From: QHXW01 sp963768075
Lineage (GTDB): Bacteria > Acidobacteriota > Terriglobia > Bryobacterales > Bryobacteraceae
DNA: 64,000 nucleotides
Direction of reading: 5' to 3'
NCBI GenBank assembly: GCA_963768075.1
Contig: CAVYHD010000021.1
Span: 62,001 to 126,000, forward strand
The position numbers and the translations under genes were made by a program. Shown piece by piece: positions 36,089 through 48,155 of the stretch. Numbering within the stretch: position 1 is the first letter of the stretch; each line of letters begins with the position of its first letter. The notes below the pieces were generated by a model. That model was not told the origin of the DNA. It saw only the letters and a list, made by a program, of their open reading frames with translations, and ran no database searches.

Positions 36089-37035
36089 TTACACCACGGA
36101 TGCCTGCATTTTTCGAAAATACTCAGTGGTCTCCCGCAAGCCTTCTTCGAGCGGCACGCGAGGCTCCCAGCCTAGAAGTCGCTTCGCTTTTGTAATGTCG
36201 GGTCTCCGCTGCCTGGGATCATCCTGCGGAAGCGGCTGGTGAACGGGCCGGATTTCGAGCCGGTCAGACGCCGGATGCGTTCCGCGAATTCGAGGATGGT
36301 CATCTCCCGCGGATTTCCCAGATTCACCGGGTAACGCTCGTCGGATAGCATCAGACGATACAAGCCGTCCACCAGATCGCTCACATAACAGAAACTGCGC
36401 GTCTGCGAGCCGTCGCCGAAAACCGTGATGGGGCTCGCCGCGCAAAGCCTGGTCCAGGAACGCCGGGACCACGCGGCCGTCGTTCAGCTTCATGCGCGGG
36501 CCATAGGTGTTGAAGATGCGCGCGATGTTGGTGCGCATGCTGTAGGTGCGATGGTACGCCATGGTCAGCGCCTCAGCGAAGCGCTTGCTCTCGTCGTAAC
36601 AGGAGCGCGGCCCCACCGGATTCACGTTGCCCCAATAGGTCTCCACCTGCGGATGCACCAGCGGATCGCCATAACTTTCCGAAGTGGACGTCACGCAGAA
36701 AGCGCGCGCTCGTGCACCCGCGCCAGCTCGAGCATATGTCGCGTGCCCGGCGAACCCACGTCGAGCGTTTCGATCGGGTGCTCCAGGTAATCTTTCGGAC
36801 TCGCCGGCGAGGCCATGTGGAGCACGGCATCGACCGTGCCATCGACTGCCAACGGGCCGCGTGACATCGTGCTCGCATGAACTGGAAACGCGGAGTCGCT
36901 GGGCAGATGCGCGAAGTTCCGCTCCGATCCGGTCAGAAAATTGTCGAGGCCCACGACCGTGTGGCCTTCGGCCAGCAGCCGGTCGCACATATGTGAGCCG
37001 ACAAATCCCGCTGCTCCGGAAACGATGATTCGCAA
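36089..37035 (-). CDS. UDP-glucuronate decarboxylase-like NAD-dependent sugar epimerase/dehydratase (frameshifted)
   Basis: SDR-type nucleotide-sugar enzyme resembling UDP-glucuronate decarboxylase (UDP-xylose synthase). The N terminus MRIIVSGAAGFVGSHMCDRL has the glycine-rich NAD motif. VDAVLHMASPASPKDYLEHP, TSTSESYGDPLVHPQ, CYDESKRFAEALTMAYHR (YxxxK), FNTYGPRMKLNDGRVVPAF and PDITKAKRLLGWEPRVPLEEG all fit. At least three frame changes are needed, near 36245, 36432 and 36706, with another likely near 36860. All functional motifs survive. It is the first of a block of five genes broken in this way and is divergent from the Fe-S oxidoreductase. Confidence 0.82.
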
Positions 37036-37118
37036 ATTGTCAGGATCTCCCCAAGACTCTCATTGTAGCGAATGGCTCGCCACGCGAGCTTCCGTGATGT
37101 AGTCTATTCAGTGTAACG

Positions 37119-38976
37119 ATGCAGCCATCCCTGGCCGAAGTGCTGATTCTGCACGGTCTGCTCGTCGCGCATCGGCCTATGCATTCTGGTTCCGCTTCCG
37201 CAGAGTGGTCCGCATCGATTCGCGCCGCGAAGCCGGACTCAGACCTGGACCTTCGCGTCCGCTCGCGCCGCGCGTCGGCCGGTTTCGTTTGGGAAGTCCT
37301 GCTGCAGGGCAAAGTGATCTGCGAGCGGCCCCTGCCCGGGATCGCGCACGCGTTCGTGTTCTGGGGATTTTGCGCGTTCGCGCTGATCACGGTCAATCAT
37401 ATCGCGGCGGGATTCGGCCTCACACTGATTCCGCGCGACAGCGCGTTCGGCGCGTCTATTTCGGATTCGTCGCGTTATTCGCGGTGCGGTGGCGGTCTCG
37501 ATCGCGGGTCTGGCTGTCCGCCGCTTTGTCGTGCGGCCCATGTGGCTGGGGAAGGTATCCGCCGAATCGGGCGTGATCGCGCTATTGATTTTCCTCCTGA
37601 TGGTCACGTATCTCGCCGGCGTTCTGGCTCGAACGAAGGCTCGCGCCGGCAGCCGAGTCAATCTGGTGGCTGCACACGCTGACGCTGCTGCTTTTCCTGC
37701 CGCTGATTCCGCATACCAAGCACCTGCATCTGATCCTGAGCCCGGCGACGATTTTCATGCGCCGCGAAGGCTTCAGCGATATTCCGCCGCTCGCCGGCGA
37801 CGAAGATTTCGGACTCGACACCGGCAAGGACGTGACCAAGCTGATCGCGCTCGCAGGCGTTCTCCTGCGTCGAGTGCGGGCGCTGCACGGAGCATTGTCC
37901 CGCCTACAACACCGGCAAAGTTCTCAATCCCAAGGAAGTGATTCTGGGATTGCGCGAATATCTGAACGAAGTCCGGCGCGCGCTCGGACCAGCCGCTGCT
38001 GGGCAAGTATATTTCCAGGAAGCCGCCTTCCAGTGCACGACCTGCGGCGGCTGCGAGTACCAGTGCCCCGTGGGGATCCAGCACCTGCCGATGATCATCG
38101 GCCTGCGCCGCGGCGCCGTGAACACCGGCACATGGGAGGACGAGTACGGCACCAAGTTGTTCCTCACGCTGGAGCGCAACGGCAACTCGCTGGGCTTTCC
38201 GTCGAGCGAGCGCCAGAAGTTCATCGAGAAGAACGCAGCTGCCGATCTACGATGGCACGCAGGAATATTGCCTGTGGCTGGGCTGCATGGGCGCCTACGA
38301 TCCGCACGGACGCGAAATCGTGCTGGCGCTGGTGAAGGTGCTGCGCCATCTCGGCATCACTTTCGGCGTGCTGCGAAAGGAGAAATGCAACGGCGACCCC
38401 ACGCGGCGGCTCGGCAACGATCTGCTTGTTCTCGCAGCTGGCCGAGGCGAACATCGAGCATCTGCGCGAAAGCGAGCGTCAAGAAAGCTGGTCTCGATCT
38501 GCCCGCATTGCGTGCGCACCATCGGCGAGGACTGGAAGGAATTCGGCGCGGCCGTTCCAGATCGAGCATCACAGCGAACTGCTGGCGCGGCTGCGGACGC
38601 GGCTGCCGGCACCGGCAGCGGCGACGCGCGAAAGGTCGTGTACCACGATCCCTGCTATCTCGGACGATATCGCGAACATTTACGAGGAGCCGCGCGCCGT
38701 GATTGGACAATTCGCGGACCAGATCGATCCGCCCGCGCATCGCGAGCGATCGTTCTGCTGCGGCGCCGGCGGCGGGCAGATGTTTCTCGGCGAGGAAAAG
38801 GGCAAGCGGATCAACCTGGCGCGCGCCGAAGAGCTGGCGGCACTGGCGCCGAGACGGTTGGCGCCGCGTGCCCCTTCTGCCAGTCGATGTTCCGCGATGC
38901 GCTGAAGGCGGTGTCCGACAAGCCGCCGAAGCTGCTGGACATTGCGCAGATTGCGGCAGCGGCGATCCGGGATTAA
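37119..38976 (+). CDS. membrane-anchored Fe-S oxidoreductase with two 4Fe-4S sites and CCG domains (frameshifted)
   Basis: Heterodisulfide-reductase-like redox protein of about 615 residues. The N-terminal third has several membrane helices of the nitrate-reductase-gamma type (CERPLPGIAHAFVFWGF). The middle carries CVECGRCTEHCPAYN and CTTCGGCEYQCPVGI, two ferredoxin-like clusters. The C-terminal part has cysteine-rich CCG elements: WLGCMGAYDPHG, SICPHCVRTIGEDW, HDPCYLGRYREN and FCCGAGGGQMFLGEE. At least ten single-base frame changes occur across the gene, yet each motif is intact. It probably passes electrons between a quinone pool and an unknown partner. Its stop codon overlaps that of the convergent deaminase gene. 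Confidence 0.82.
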
Positions 38977-39886
38977 CGATCCATCGCCACAAACGCATAT
39001 CGGAAACCCATTCTCGATGATCTGCGCCAGTTCCGCTTCCGAAAACCCGAACTCGCTCGCCGCAAGCTCGAACTCACGCTCGAGCGTCGTGCCAAACAGC
39101 CCGGGATCGTCGGTATTCAGCGTGATCGGCACGCCCGCATCGAACAGACTCCTCACCGGATGCTCCCCCAGCGACGTCACCGCGCCGGTCTTCACATTGC
39201 TCGTAATGCAAACTTCCAGCGGGATCTTCGTCGCGCAGCCGGCGCATCAGAGCGGCGTCGTCCACCGCGCGAATGCCGTGTCCGATCCGCTCGGCCCCGA
39301 TCCGAGCGCCGCCCGAATCGACTCCGGCCCCGCCGTTTCTCCCGCGTGCGCCGTCAGCCGCAATCCCGCGTCGCTGGCGAACCGATAGACTTCCGTGAAC
39401 CACTGGCCGGTCCGCCCACTTCATCCCCTCCAATGCCGAACGAAATCGCGCCATCGCCCGTGCGCTCCGCGGCGAGCTTGGCCACCTCCATCACATGGTC
39501 CGCGCCAAACTGGCGGATTGCATCCAGATTCCACCAGACCTCCACCGGCCATTGTTCGGGCCTCCCGCTGGACCGCGTCGCCAGATCGGTCCGAACTCCT
39601 GATTCTGCCACAGCACCACTCCCGCCCCGAGCGTCACTTCGGCGTAAGTAATCCTGCCGCGCCAGGCCTCCATCATCCGGCGCGTGATCAGCGCGTAGTC
39701 CCGCGGCCCGCGCAGATGCGCGACGAACTTGAAGCACTCCAGGAAATCCGGCGAAATTGGTGAAAGCCGAAACGCGCTCGAATCTCGTCCGCGGAGGCTT
39801 CGCGGCGCGAGCCGAGCATCAGCGTTCCCGGTCACGGTGCCCTCCAGATGCAAGTGCAGTTCCGCCTTGGCAGTCGTACGGGGCAT
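38973..39886 (-). CDS. adenosine deaminase family protein (frameshifted)
   Basis: Zinc hydrolase of the adenosine/adenine deaminase family, about 300 residues. Landmarks read in different frames are AELHLHLEGT with the zinc histidines, FLECFKFVAHLRGPRDYAL, GIGGDEVGGPA, RLTAHAGET with the catalytic Glu region, LGAERIGHGIRAV and NTDDPGLFGTTLEREF. The C terminus should read RYAFVAMDR, ending at 38973-38975 after an extra base near 38996. Frame changes also occur near 39830, 39640, 39430 and 39240. Adenosine, adenine and aminofutalosine deaminases are hard to tell apart here. Convergent with the Fe-S gene. Confidence 0.8.
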
Positions 39887-39904
39887 TCAATAATCGAGGT
39901 TCCC

Positions 39905-42118
39905 ATGACTGCAGCCGAAATGGAAGCAATCATTGGTGGATATCACGGCGACGCCTTTAGCGTGCTCGGGCCGCATCCCATCAATGCAGAAAGCCGATGG
40001 CACAGCCGGCATTGGGAGATCCGCGCCTTCCTCCCGCAGGCCCGCTCCGCCAGCGTCCTCATGACGGCGTCGCGCATTCCGATGAAAAGATGCATCAGGA
40101 GGCTTCTACGTCGCGCTGCTGGATCGGCGATCAGCAACCGTACCGCATCGAGATCGAACACTGGCATGGCGGCACGTCCGTGATTGACGATCCTTACCGT
40201 TTTCCCCCTCTCATCTCCGAGTTCGATCTCCACCTGCACGGCGAAGGCACCCTACGAAAGCTGACGCGATGCTTCGGCGCTCACCTCGATCGAGTTCGAA
40301 GGCGTCGCCGGCGTTCGTTTCGCCGTCTGGGCGCCCAACGCGGAAATCGTCTCGCGTGATCGGCGATTTCAACCAATGGGACATCCGCCGTCATCCCATG
40401 CGCGCTGCGCACGGCGGCGTTTGGGAAATCTTTCATCCCCGGCGCCGGCGAAGGTTGCGCTTACAAATATCTCGTGCGATCGCGAATTCGCGCCTACCGG
40501 CAGCTGAAGGCCGATCCGTTCGGTTTCCAAAGCGAAGTGCCGCCGAAATCGGCATCCATCGTTGGCGATCTGGAAAAATACGCGTGGGGCGACGAGGAAT
40601 GGATGGAGGCGCGCGCCGCAAGGAGTGGCTGAGGGAGCCGGTCTCGATTTACGAAGTCCATCTGGAATCCTGGATGCGTGGACCGCAACGGCGAAATCCT
40701 GAGTTATCGCGAGCTCGCGCGTCAACCTGGTCGAATACGTGAAGCGGATGGGCTACACCCACATCGAGCTGATGCCCATTCAGGAATATCCGTTTTCCGG
40801 CTCGTGGGGCTATCAGGTGACCGGTTATTTCGCTCCCACGTCGCGCTTCGGTACTCCGCAAGATTTCATGTTTTTCATCGATGCCTGCCACCAGGCCGGG
40901 ATCGCCGTGATCATCGACTGGGTCCCGGCCCATTTCCCGAAGGACGCTCACGGCCTCGCCTTCTTCGACGGCAAGCGCGCTCTACGAGCATGCCGATCCC
41001 CGCCAGGGCGAGCATCTCGACTGGGGCACGCTGGTTTTCAACTTCGGCCGCAACGAAGTGCGCGAATTCCTCATTGCGAGCGCGCTGTTCTGGTTGAAGC
41101 AATATCACATCGACGGACTGCGCGTGGATGCCGTCGCCTCCATGCTCTATCTCGACTACTCGCGCAATGCCGGCGAGTGGATTCCCAACCGCTTCGGCGG
41201 CACGTGAGAACCTGGACGCCATCGACTTTCTGCGCCGCTTCAATGAACTGGCGCACGAGGTGCCGGGCGCCGATCACCATCGCCGAGGAATCCACGCATT
41301 TCCGGCGGTCTCGCGGCCCGTCTATGCCGGCGGCCTCGGCTTCACCATGAAGTGGAACATGGGCTGGATGCACGACATGCTGCATTACTTCAGCGAAGAT
41401 CCGATCCACCGCAAGTATCATCACAACAACATCACGTTCAGCATGCTCTACGCCTTCACGGAGAATTTCGTGCTGCCGATTTCGCACGATGAGGTCGTAT
41501 ACGGCAAGCGTTCGCTGCTCTCCAAGATGCCGGGCGACGAATGGCAGAAGTTCGCCAACGTCGCGCGCGTTCCTGGCGTACATGTACGCGCACCCCGGCA
41601 AGAAGCTTCTCTTCATGGGCACGGATATCGGCGAGTATCAGGAGTGGAATCACGATGCGAGCGTGCCGTGGGAGCTGCTTGCAGTATCCGATTCCATCGC
41701 GGGCTTGCAGACCTTTGTCGCGGGACCTGAACCGGCTCTACCGTTCGCATCCCGCGCTTGTATGAAGTCGATTTCGATTACACCGGCTTTGAGTGGATCG
41801 ATATTGCCGATGTGGAGAAATCCGTGCATCTCTTTCCTGCGACGCGCCGCCGATCCCGACGATCTGCATCGTGTTCGCCTGCAATTTCACGCCGGTTCCC
41901 CGGGACAAATTATTCCGTCGGCGTACCCGCGTGCCGGCTACTATCGCGAGATTCTCAATTCGGATTCGGACCCATTACGGCGGCAGCAATATGGGAAATG
42001 CCGGCGGCGTGATGTCTCGTCCGATACCAACAGCCATGGCCGCCCGCACACTATTTCGATCACGCTGCCGCCGCTGGCCGTCGTCGCATTCCGAATGCCC
42101 GCGCGCATACGAACGTAA
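39905..42118 (+). CDS. glgB: 1,4-alpha-glucan branching enzyme (frameshifted)
   Basis: Introduces alpha-1,6 branches into glycogen. The start MTAAEMEAIIGGYHGDAFSV and the CBM48 region (VIGDFNQWDIRRHPM) are followed by the GH13 barrel: SGSWGYQVTGYFAPTSRFGT, DWVPAHFPKDAHGL, DGLRVDAVASMLYLDY with the nucleophile Asp, ITIAEESTHF with the acid Glu, and ISHDEVVYGKRSLLSKM. The C-terminal domain ends TISITLPPLAVVAFRM. About 18 single-base frame changes were traced. Most are one extra base (for example near 40431, 40681, 40726, 40976, 41202, 41827), with a few lost bases (40099, 41300). All catalytic residues survive, so the organism's copy is very likely functional. Confidence 0.88.
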
Positions 42119-43750
42119 TCGTCATCGGCGGCGGCCACAACGGCCTGGTCACCGCCGCTTACCTTGCCCGCGCCGGCAAGAAGGTGCTGGTCCTCGAACG
42201 CCGCGAAATGCTCGGCGGGTGCGCGGTCACCGAAGAGATCTGGCCGGGCTACCGGGTTTCGACCGGCGCGTATCTCGTCAGCCTGCTCCAGGAACGAATC
42301 GTTCGCGAACTGGAACTGGAGCGCTTCGGCTATCGGGTACTTCCCAAGGATCCGGCCTTCTTCTCCGCTCTTTCCCGATGGACGCCATCTTTTCTTCTGG
42401 CAGGACGAAAAGAAGACGCTCGCCGAGATCGCGAAGTTTTCCGCGCGCGATGCCGAAGCATTCCCGAAGTACGAAGCGTATCTGGAGCGCCTGGCCGTCG
42501 TCGTGGAATCGCTGCTGCTCGTCACGCCGCCGGAACTTCCCCCGAAAAAGCCGGCAGACTTCATCGAATATCTGAAATTGCTCGGCGCGATTCCGCAAGC
42601 TCGGGCCGCGCGAAATCACCGGGCTCGTGAAGATCTTCACGCAAAGCGCGGCCGATCTTCTCGACGCATGGTTCGAATCGCCCGAAATCAAAGTCACGCT
42701 CGCGACCGATGGCGTCATCGGCGCCAACGGCGGCCCGCGGTCCGCCGGCACCGCTTACATCCTGATGCACCACTGCATGGGCGGCGTCGGCGGCAAGCGC
42801 GGACTCTGGGGATTCGTGCAGGGCGGCATGGGCGCGGTCTCCGAAGCCATCGCCGCATCGGCGCGCAGCCAGGGCGCCGAAATCCGCGTGAACGCTCCGG
42901 TCGATCGCGTGCTGATCCGCGACGGCGGCGCGCGTGCGGCGTGGTGCTGCAGAATGGCGAGGAAATGCACGCGCGACATCGTCGCTTCGAATCTCGATCC
43001 GAAGGTGACCTTTCTCAAGCTGGTCGACGAAGCTGACATCTCGATCCCGAATTTCGCGAGTCGATCCGCACTTTTCGCGTCGAAGGCACGTCGCTCAAGA
43101 TGAACCTGGCGCTCGACGGCCTGCCGGATTTCACGCGCTCTGCCCGGCGCTCCCGGTCCCGCAGCACGGCGCGACCATGCACATCTGCCCGTCGATCGAT
43201 TACGTGGAGCGCGCCTGGGATGACGCGAAATACGGCCGGCCCTCCGCAGAACCCGCTGCTCGAAATGACGATGCCCGACGATCTACGATCCGGCGCTCGC
43301 GCCCGCCCGGCAAGCACATCATGGGCATCTTCCTGCAATACGCGCCTTACACCTTGCGCGATGCGAACTGGGACGATCTCCGCGAGCCTTACGGCGATCG
43401 TGTGCTCGAGTGTGATCGCGGAATACGCGCCCAACATGCGCGATGCATCGTGCGCGAGCGCGCAGGTGCTCAGGCCGCTCGATCTCGAGCGCCGCTTCGG
43501 CATCTCGGGCGGCAACATCTTCCACGGCGAGATGAGCCTCGACCAGATGTTCGTCCTGCGCCCCGTCGCGGGATGGGCGCGCTACCGTACACCGATCCAC
43601 GGGCTTTATTTATGCGGTTCCGGCGCGCATCCCGGCGGCGGCGTCATGGGCGCGCCCGGATACAACGCCGCACGCGATATTCTCAAGGGCAGCATGGAAC
43701 CGCCCGAGGGCCGCGGCGGCGCGTCGGTGTGGTCTTCGCCGAAAGACTGA
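42112..43750 (+). CDS. phytoene dehydrogenase-like FAD-dependent oxidoreductase (frameshifted)
   Basis: FAD amine-oxidase-fold protein of about 540 residues, nearest in layout to PYROXD2 or CrtI-like oxidoreductases. The N terminus has VIVIGGGHNGLVTAAYLARAG and LVLERREMLGGCAVTEE. ANGGPRSAGTAYILMHH, VQGGMGAVSEAIAASA and the C-terminal FAD loop GLYLCGSGAHPGGGVMGAPG are clear. No start codon is visible ahead of the first conserved residues at 42112-42117, which overlap the glgB end; an ATG was probably lost to an indel there. Frame changes occur near 42370, 42597, 42930, 43060, 43140, 43235, 43285 and 43400. The substrate is unknown. Confidence 0.8.
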
Positions 43751-45117
<1,367 letters not shown>

Positions 45118-45121
<4 letters not shown>

Positions 45122-46413
45122 GTTTTCTGCTGAATGGGCAGCAAGACCCGGAAGATGCTGCCCTTGCCGGGTTCGCTTTCCACCGCCATTCTACCGCCGT
45201 GCTCGTCCACGATCTTCGCAACAATGGCGAGCCCCAGTCCCACGCCGTTACTTTTAGTGGTGAAAAACGGATTGAAAATCTGCTCCCTGATCTTCGGATC
45301 AATGCCCGGGCCGCGGTCAATCACCGCCACCTCCGCCGTGCCGTCCACGCGCCGCGTCTTCAGCGTGATAGCCCCGCCGTCATCGCTCGCCTGCGCGGCA
45401 TTCAGGAGCAGGTTGTAGAAGACGCGCTCCATCAACTCGGCGTCCAACGGAAAAGGCTCCAGATCGGGGGAGTAGTTTTTGTAGACCGTCACCCGATATT
45501 GCGGCGCATCGCGCTCCACCAGCGCCACCGCGCGATCCAACACCTCGCCCAGATCCGCCGGCGCGAGCTTCAATTGCATGGGACGCGCGAAGTCCAGGAA
45601 TCGCGTCACGAGCGAGTTCGAGCGGTCCACTTCGGTCACAATGAACCCGGCAACCTCGCGCGCCACTTCGTTGTCCGCGGGCACGCTGCGCGACAGCATC
45701 TCTGCCGACGCCCGGATCGTCCCCAGCGGATTCCGCAGCTCGTGCGCGAGTCCCGCCGAAAGCTGTCCCAGCGCCGCCAACCGGTCTGAACGCCGCACCG
45801 CGGCCTCCGCTTCATTGAGGTTCCGATTGGCCTCCGCCAAATCCTCCGCCGCCCTCTGATAATTGGCGGATTGCACGCGCAGCGCCTCCGCCAGCACATT
45901 CACCAGGTTTCCAACCACCGCGAGAAAGAGTAACCGCATCACCAGGACGCGGGCATTGTCCGGGTCAATCGTCCACACCTCGAAATCCACGAACAGAACG
46001 AAGGAGAGATAGGAGCCGCAGCACAGCAGTGTAAACAACCAGGAGCCAACCACCCCCAGATACGTGGCGGCCGAAATCATAGGGAGAAGAAGGATCAAGT
46101 AGTAATTGCCGTTCAGCCCCCCAACACCCCATCCTTGCCCCGTTTGCACACCCGAATGCCCGATCAACACATAGGCCAACAGCAACTCCAGTACAATCCA
46201 CAAAACCTTGCCGGGCGCGGTTCCCAAGGCTGGTATTTTCGGGCCTGCAATCTGCAGCGCCGCCAGCGCCAGCAGCAATACAATTTCGTGCGCGTCCCGG
46301 GTTGGACTCGCGGTCGCAAGGCCGGCGAACAACACCAGCAGCAGAACGTCCTGTGGACGCACCCGCCTGATCCAGCCCGCGGTAGATTCCCCAGTAGCCA
46401 AGTGTGATCTCAT
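45118..46413 (-). CDS. membrane sensor histidine kinase, partner of the NtrC-type regulator
   Basis: A kinase of about 431 residues. Five to six N-terminal membrane helices (for example VLLLVLFAGLATA and YYLILLLPMISAATYLGV) are followed by a coiled coil. The HisKA motif is LAALGQLSAGLAHELRNPLGT with the phospho-His, then FYNLLLNAAQASDDGG, DRGPGIDPKIREQIF and GVGLGLAIVAKI. ATG 46413 is preferred. A GTG at 46428 would start inside a palindrome that looks regulatory. It overlaps the regulator gene by 4 bp and is divergent from the S1 gene. Confidence 0.93.
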
Positions 46414-46418
46414 TCGCG

Positions 46419-46431
46419 ATTGTGCCACAAT
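46419..46431. promoter_or_regulatory. 13-bp palindrome between sensor kinase and S1 gene
   Basis: ATTGTG-C-CACAAT is a perfect inverted repeat centred at 46425, in the 32-bp gap between the divergent start codons at 46413 and 46446. Either gene could be controlled from it. Confidence 0.45.
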
Positions 46432-46445
46432 AAAAACAAAGTCTC

Positions 46446-48152
46446 ATGCCCAACCCAGCAGTGAGCCGCAATCCCGAAGCCGGTGCTGCGGACTCAGACT
46501 CCTCCTTCGGCGATATCCTTTCTCAGTTCGAACAGGCACACGCCTCGCCTGCCAAGCCCGACAGCGGCCGCGAAGGCATCGTGATTGCGGTCACCGGGGA
46601 CTCCGTCTTCGTCGATGTGGGGTTGAAGATCGAGGGCATCCTGCCCGCCTCTGAGTTCCCGGAAGGGATTCATCCCGGAGACAAGCTCCGCGTGGACATC
46701 AACGGGCGCAATGAAGAGGGCTACTATCGGCTCTCCAAGCTCAACGTGCAGCGGCCCAAGGACTGGAGCGGCCTCGAGAAAGCGTTCCAGGAAAAGCGCG
46801 CCATCGCGGGCGTCGTCAGCGGCGTGGTGAAAGGCGGCCTCAGCGTCGATGTCGGCGTGCGCGCCTTTATGCCCGCCTCTCGTAGTGGAGCCAAAGACGC
46901 CGCCGAAATGGAAAAGCTCGTCGGGCAGGAAATTACCTGCAGGATCATCAAGCTGGATGTCGCCGACGAGGATTTGGTGGTCGATCGCCGCGTCGTGCTC
47001 GAGGAAGAAGAAGCCAAAGCGCGCGAGCAGCGCCTGACAGACCTCAAAGAAGGCACGGTCGTTCCCGGCACCGTCCGCACATTGACCGATTTCGGAGCTT
47101 TCATCGATATCGGGGGCGTCGATGGACTGCTCCATGTCACCGACATGTCCTGGGGCCGCGTCAACAAACCTGCCGACCTGCTCAAGCCCGGCGATCACGT
47201 CGACGTCCAGATTCTCAAGATCGAGCAGCACGGCACCGGCAAACGTGGCCGGCGCATCTCGCTCGGCATGAAACAGCTGCAAGCCGACCCGTGGACTGCC
47301 GTGGCTGAAAAGTACACGGCCGGTGAGCGGGTTCGCGGAGTGGTCACACGCGTCACGGATTTTGGCGCGTTTGTCGAGTTGGAGCCCGGTATTGAAGGCC
47401 TCATTCACCTGTCGGAGCTATCGTGGTCCAAGAAAGTGCGTAAACCGGCCGACGTCGTCAAGCCGGGTGATTCGGTTGATGTGGTGGTGCTCGGCGTCAG
47501 TGTCGGCGAGCGGCGGATTTCTCTCGGCCTGAAGCAGGCCCTTGGCGACCCTTGGGAGCAAGTGGAAAAAAGATTCCCGGTGGGCAGCATCGTCGAAGGC
47601 CCCATCACCAGCCTCACCAAGTTCGGCGCGTTCGTGCAGCTCGACGAGGCCATTGAGGGCATGATCCACGTCGGCGATATCAGCGCGGAAAAACGCATCA
47701 ATCATCCCCAGGAAGCGCTTAAGCCCGGTCAGGCCGTTCGCGCCGCTGTGTTGGAAGTCGACCGCGCCAAGCGCCGCATCCGCCTGGGCCTCAAACAGCT
47801 CCAACCCACCTCGATTGACGAGTACATTGCCGAGCACAAGGAAGGCGATCTGGTGAGTGGACGATTGGCGGACGTTTCGCGCGGCAAGGCGGTTGTCGAG
47901 CTCGGCGAAGGCATTCAGGCCTTTTGCAGCATCGGGCAAACCGACGCGAAGGAGGCATCGCCAACCGTCGAACCCGCCAAAGCCGATCTCTCCACCCTCA
48001 GTTCCATGCTCGCCAGCAAGTGGAAACATGGTCAGGCGGCCGGGGCAGCAGATGCCAAGCGCGAGCCTGCCCGTTCCGGTCAGATTCGCAGTTTTCGAAT
48101 TCTCAAACTCGATCCCGCTCAGAAGAAAATCGAACTCGAGCTCGCCAGCTGA
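46446..48152 (+). CDS. rpsA: 30S ribosomal protein S1 (multi-S1-domain RNA-binding protein)
   Basis: A 568-residue protein with about six consecutive S1 domains, the length and layout of ribosomal protein S1, which binds mRNA during initiation. Domains begin near residues 38, 117, 202, 287, 374 and 459. Typical repeats are VRTLTDFGAFIDIGGVDGLL, VTRVTDFGAFVELEPGIEGL and ITSLTKFGAFVQLDEAIEGM, each followed by a RRISLG-type strand. The first 35 residues are a short acidic and Ser-rich lead, and the last domain is degenerate. It is convergent with the cyclophilin gene, with stop codons 3 bp apart. Confidence 0.9.
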   Translation: MPNPAVSRNPEAGAADSDSSFGDILSQFEQAHASPAKPDSGREGIVIAVTGDSVFVDVGLKIEGILPASEFPEGIHPGDKLRVDINGRNEEGYYRLSKLNVQRPKDWSGLEKAFQEKRAIAGVVSGVVKGGLSVDVGVRAFMPASRSGAKDAAEMEKLVGQEITCRIIKLDVADEDLVVDRRVVLEEEEAKAREQRLTDLKEGTVVPGTVRTLTDFGAFIDIGGVDGLLHVTDMSWGRVNKPADLLKPGDHVDVQILKIEQHGTGKRGRRISLGMKQLQADPWTAVAEKYTAGERVRGVVTRVTDFGAFVELEPGIEGLIHLSELSWSKKVRKPADVVKPGDSVDVVVLGVSVGERRISLGLKQALGDPWEQVEKRFPVGSIVEGPITSLTKFGAFVQLDEAIEGMIHVGDISAEKRINHPQEALKPGQAVRAAVLEVDRAKRRIRLGLKQLQPTSIDEYIAEHKEGDLVSGRLADVSRGKAVVELGEGIQAFCSIGQTDAKEASPTVEPAKADLSTLSSMLASKWKHGQAAGAADAKREPARSGQIRSFRILKLDPAQKKIELELAS

Positions 48153-48155
48153 AGC

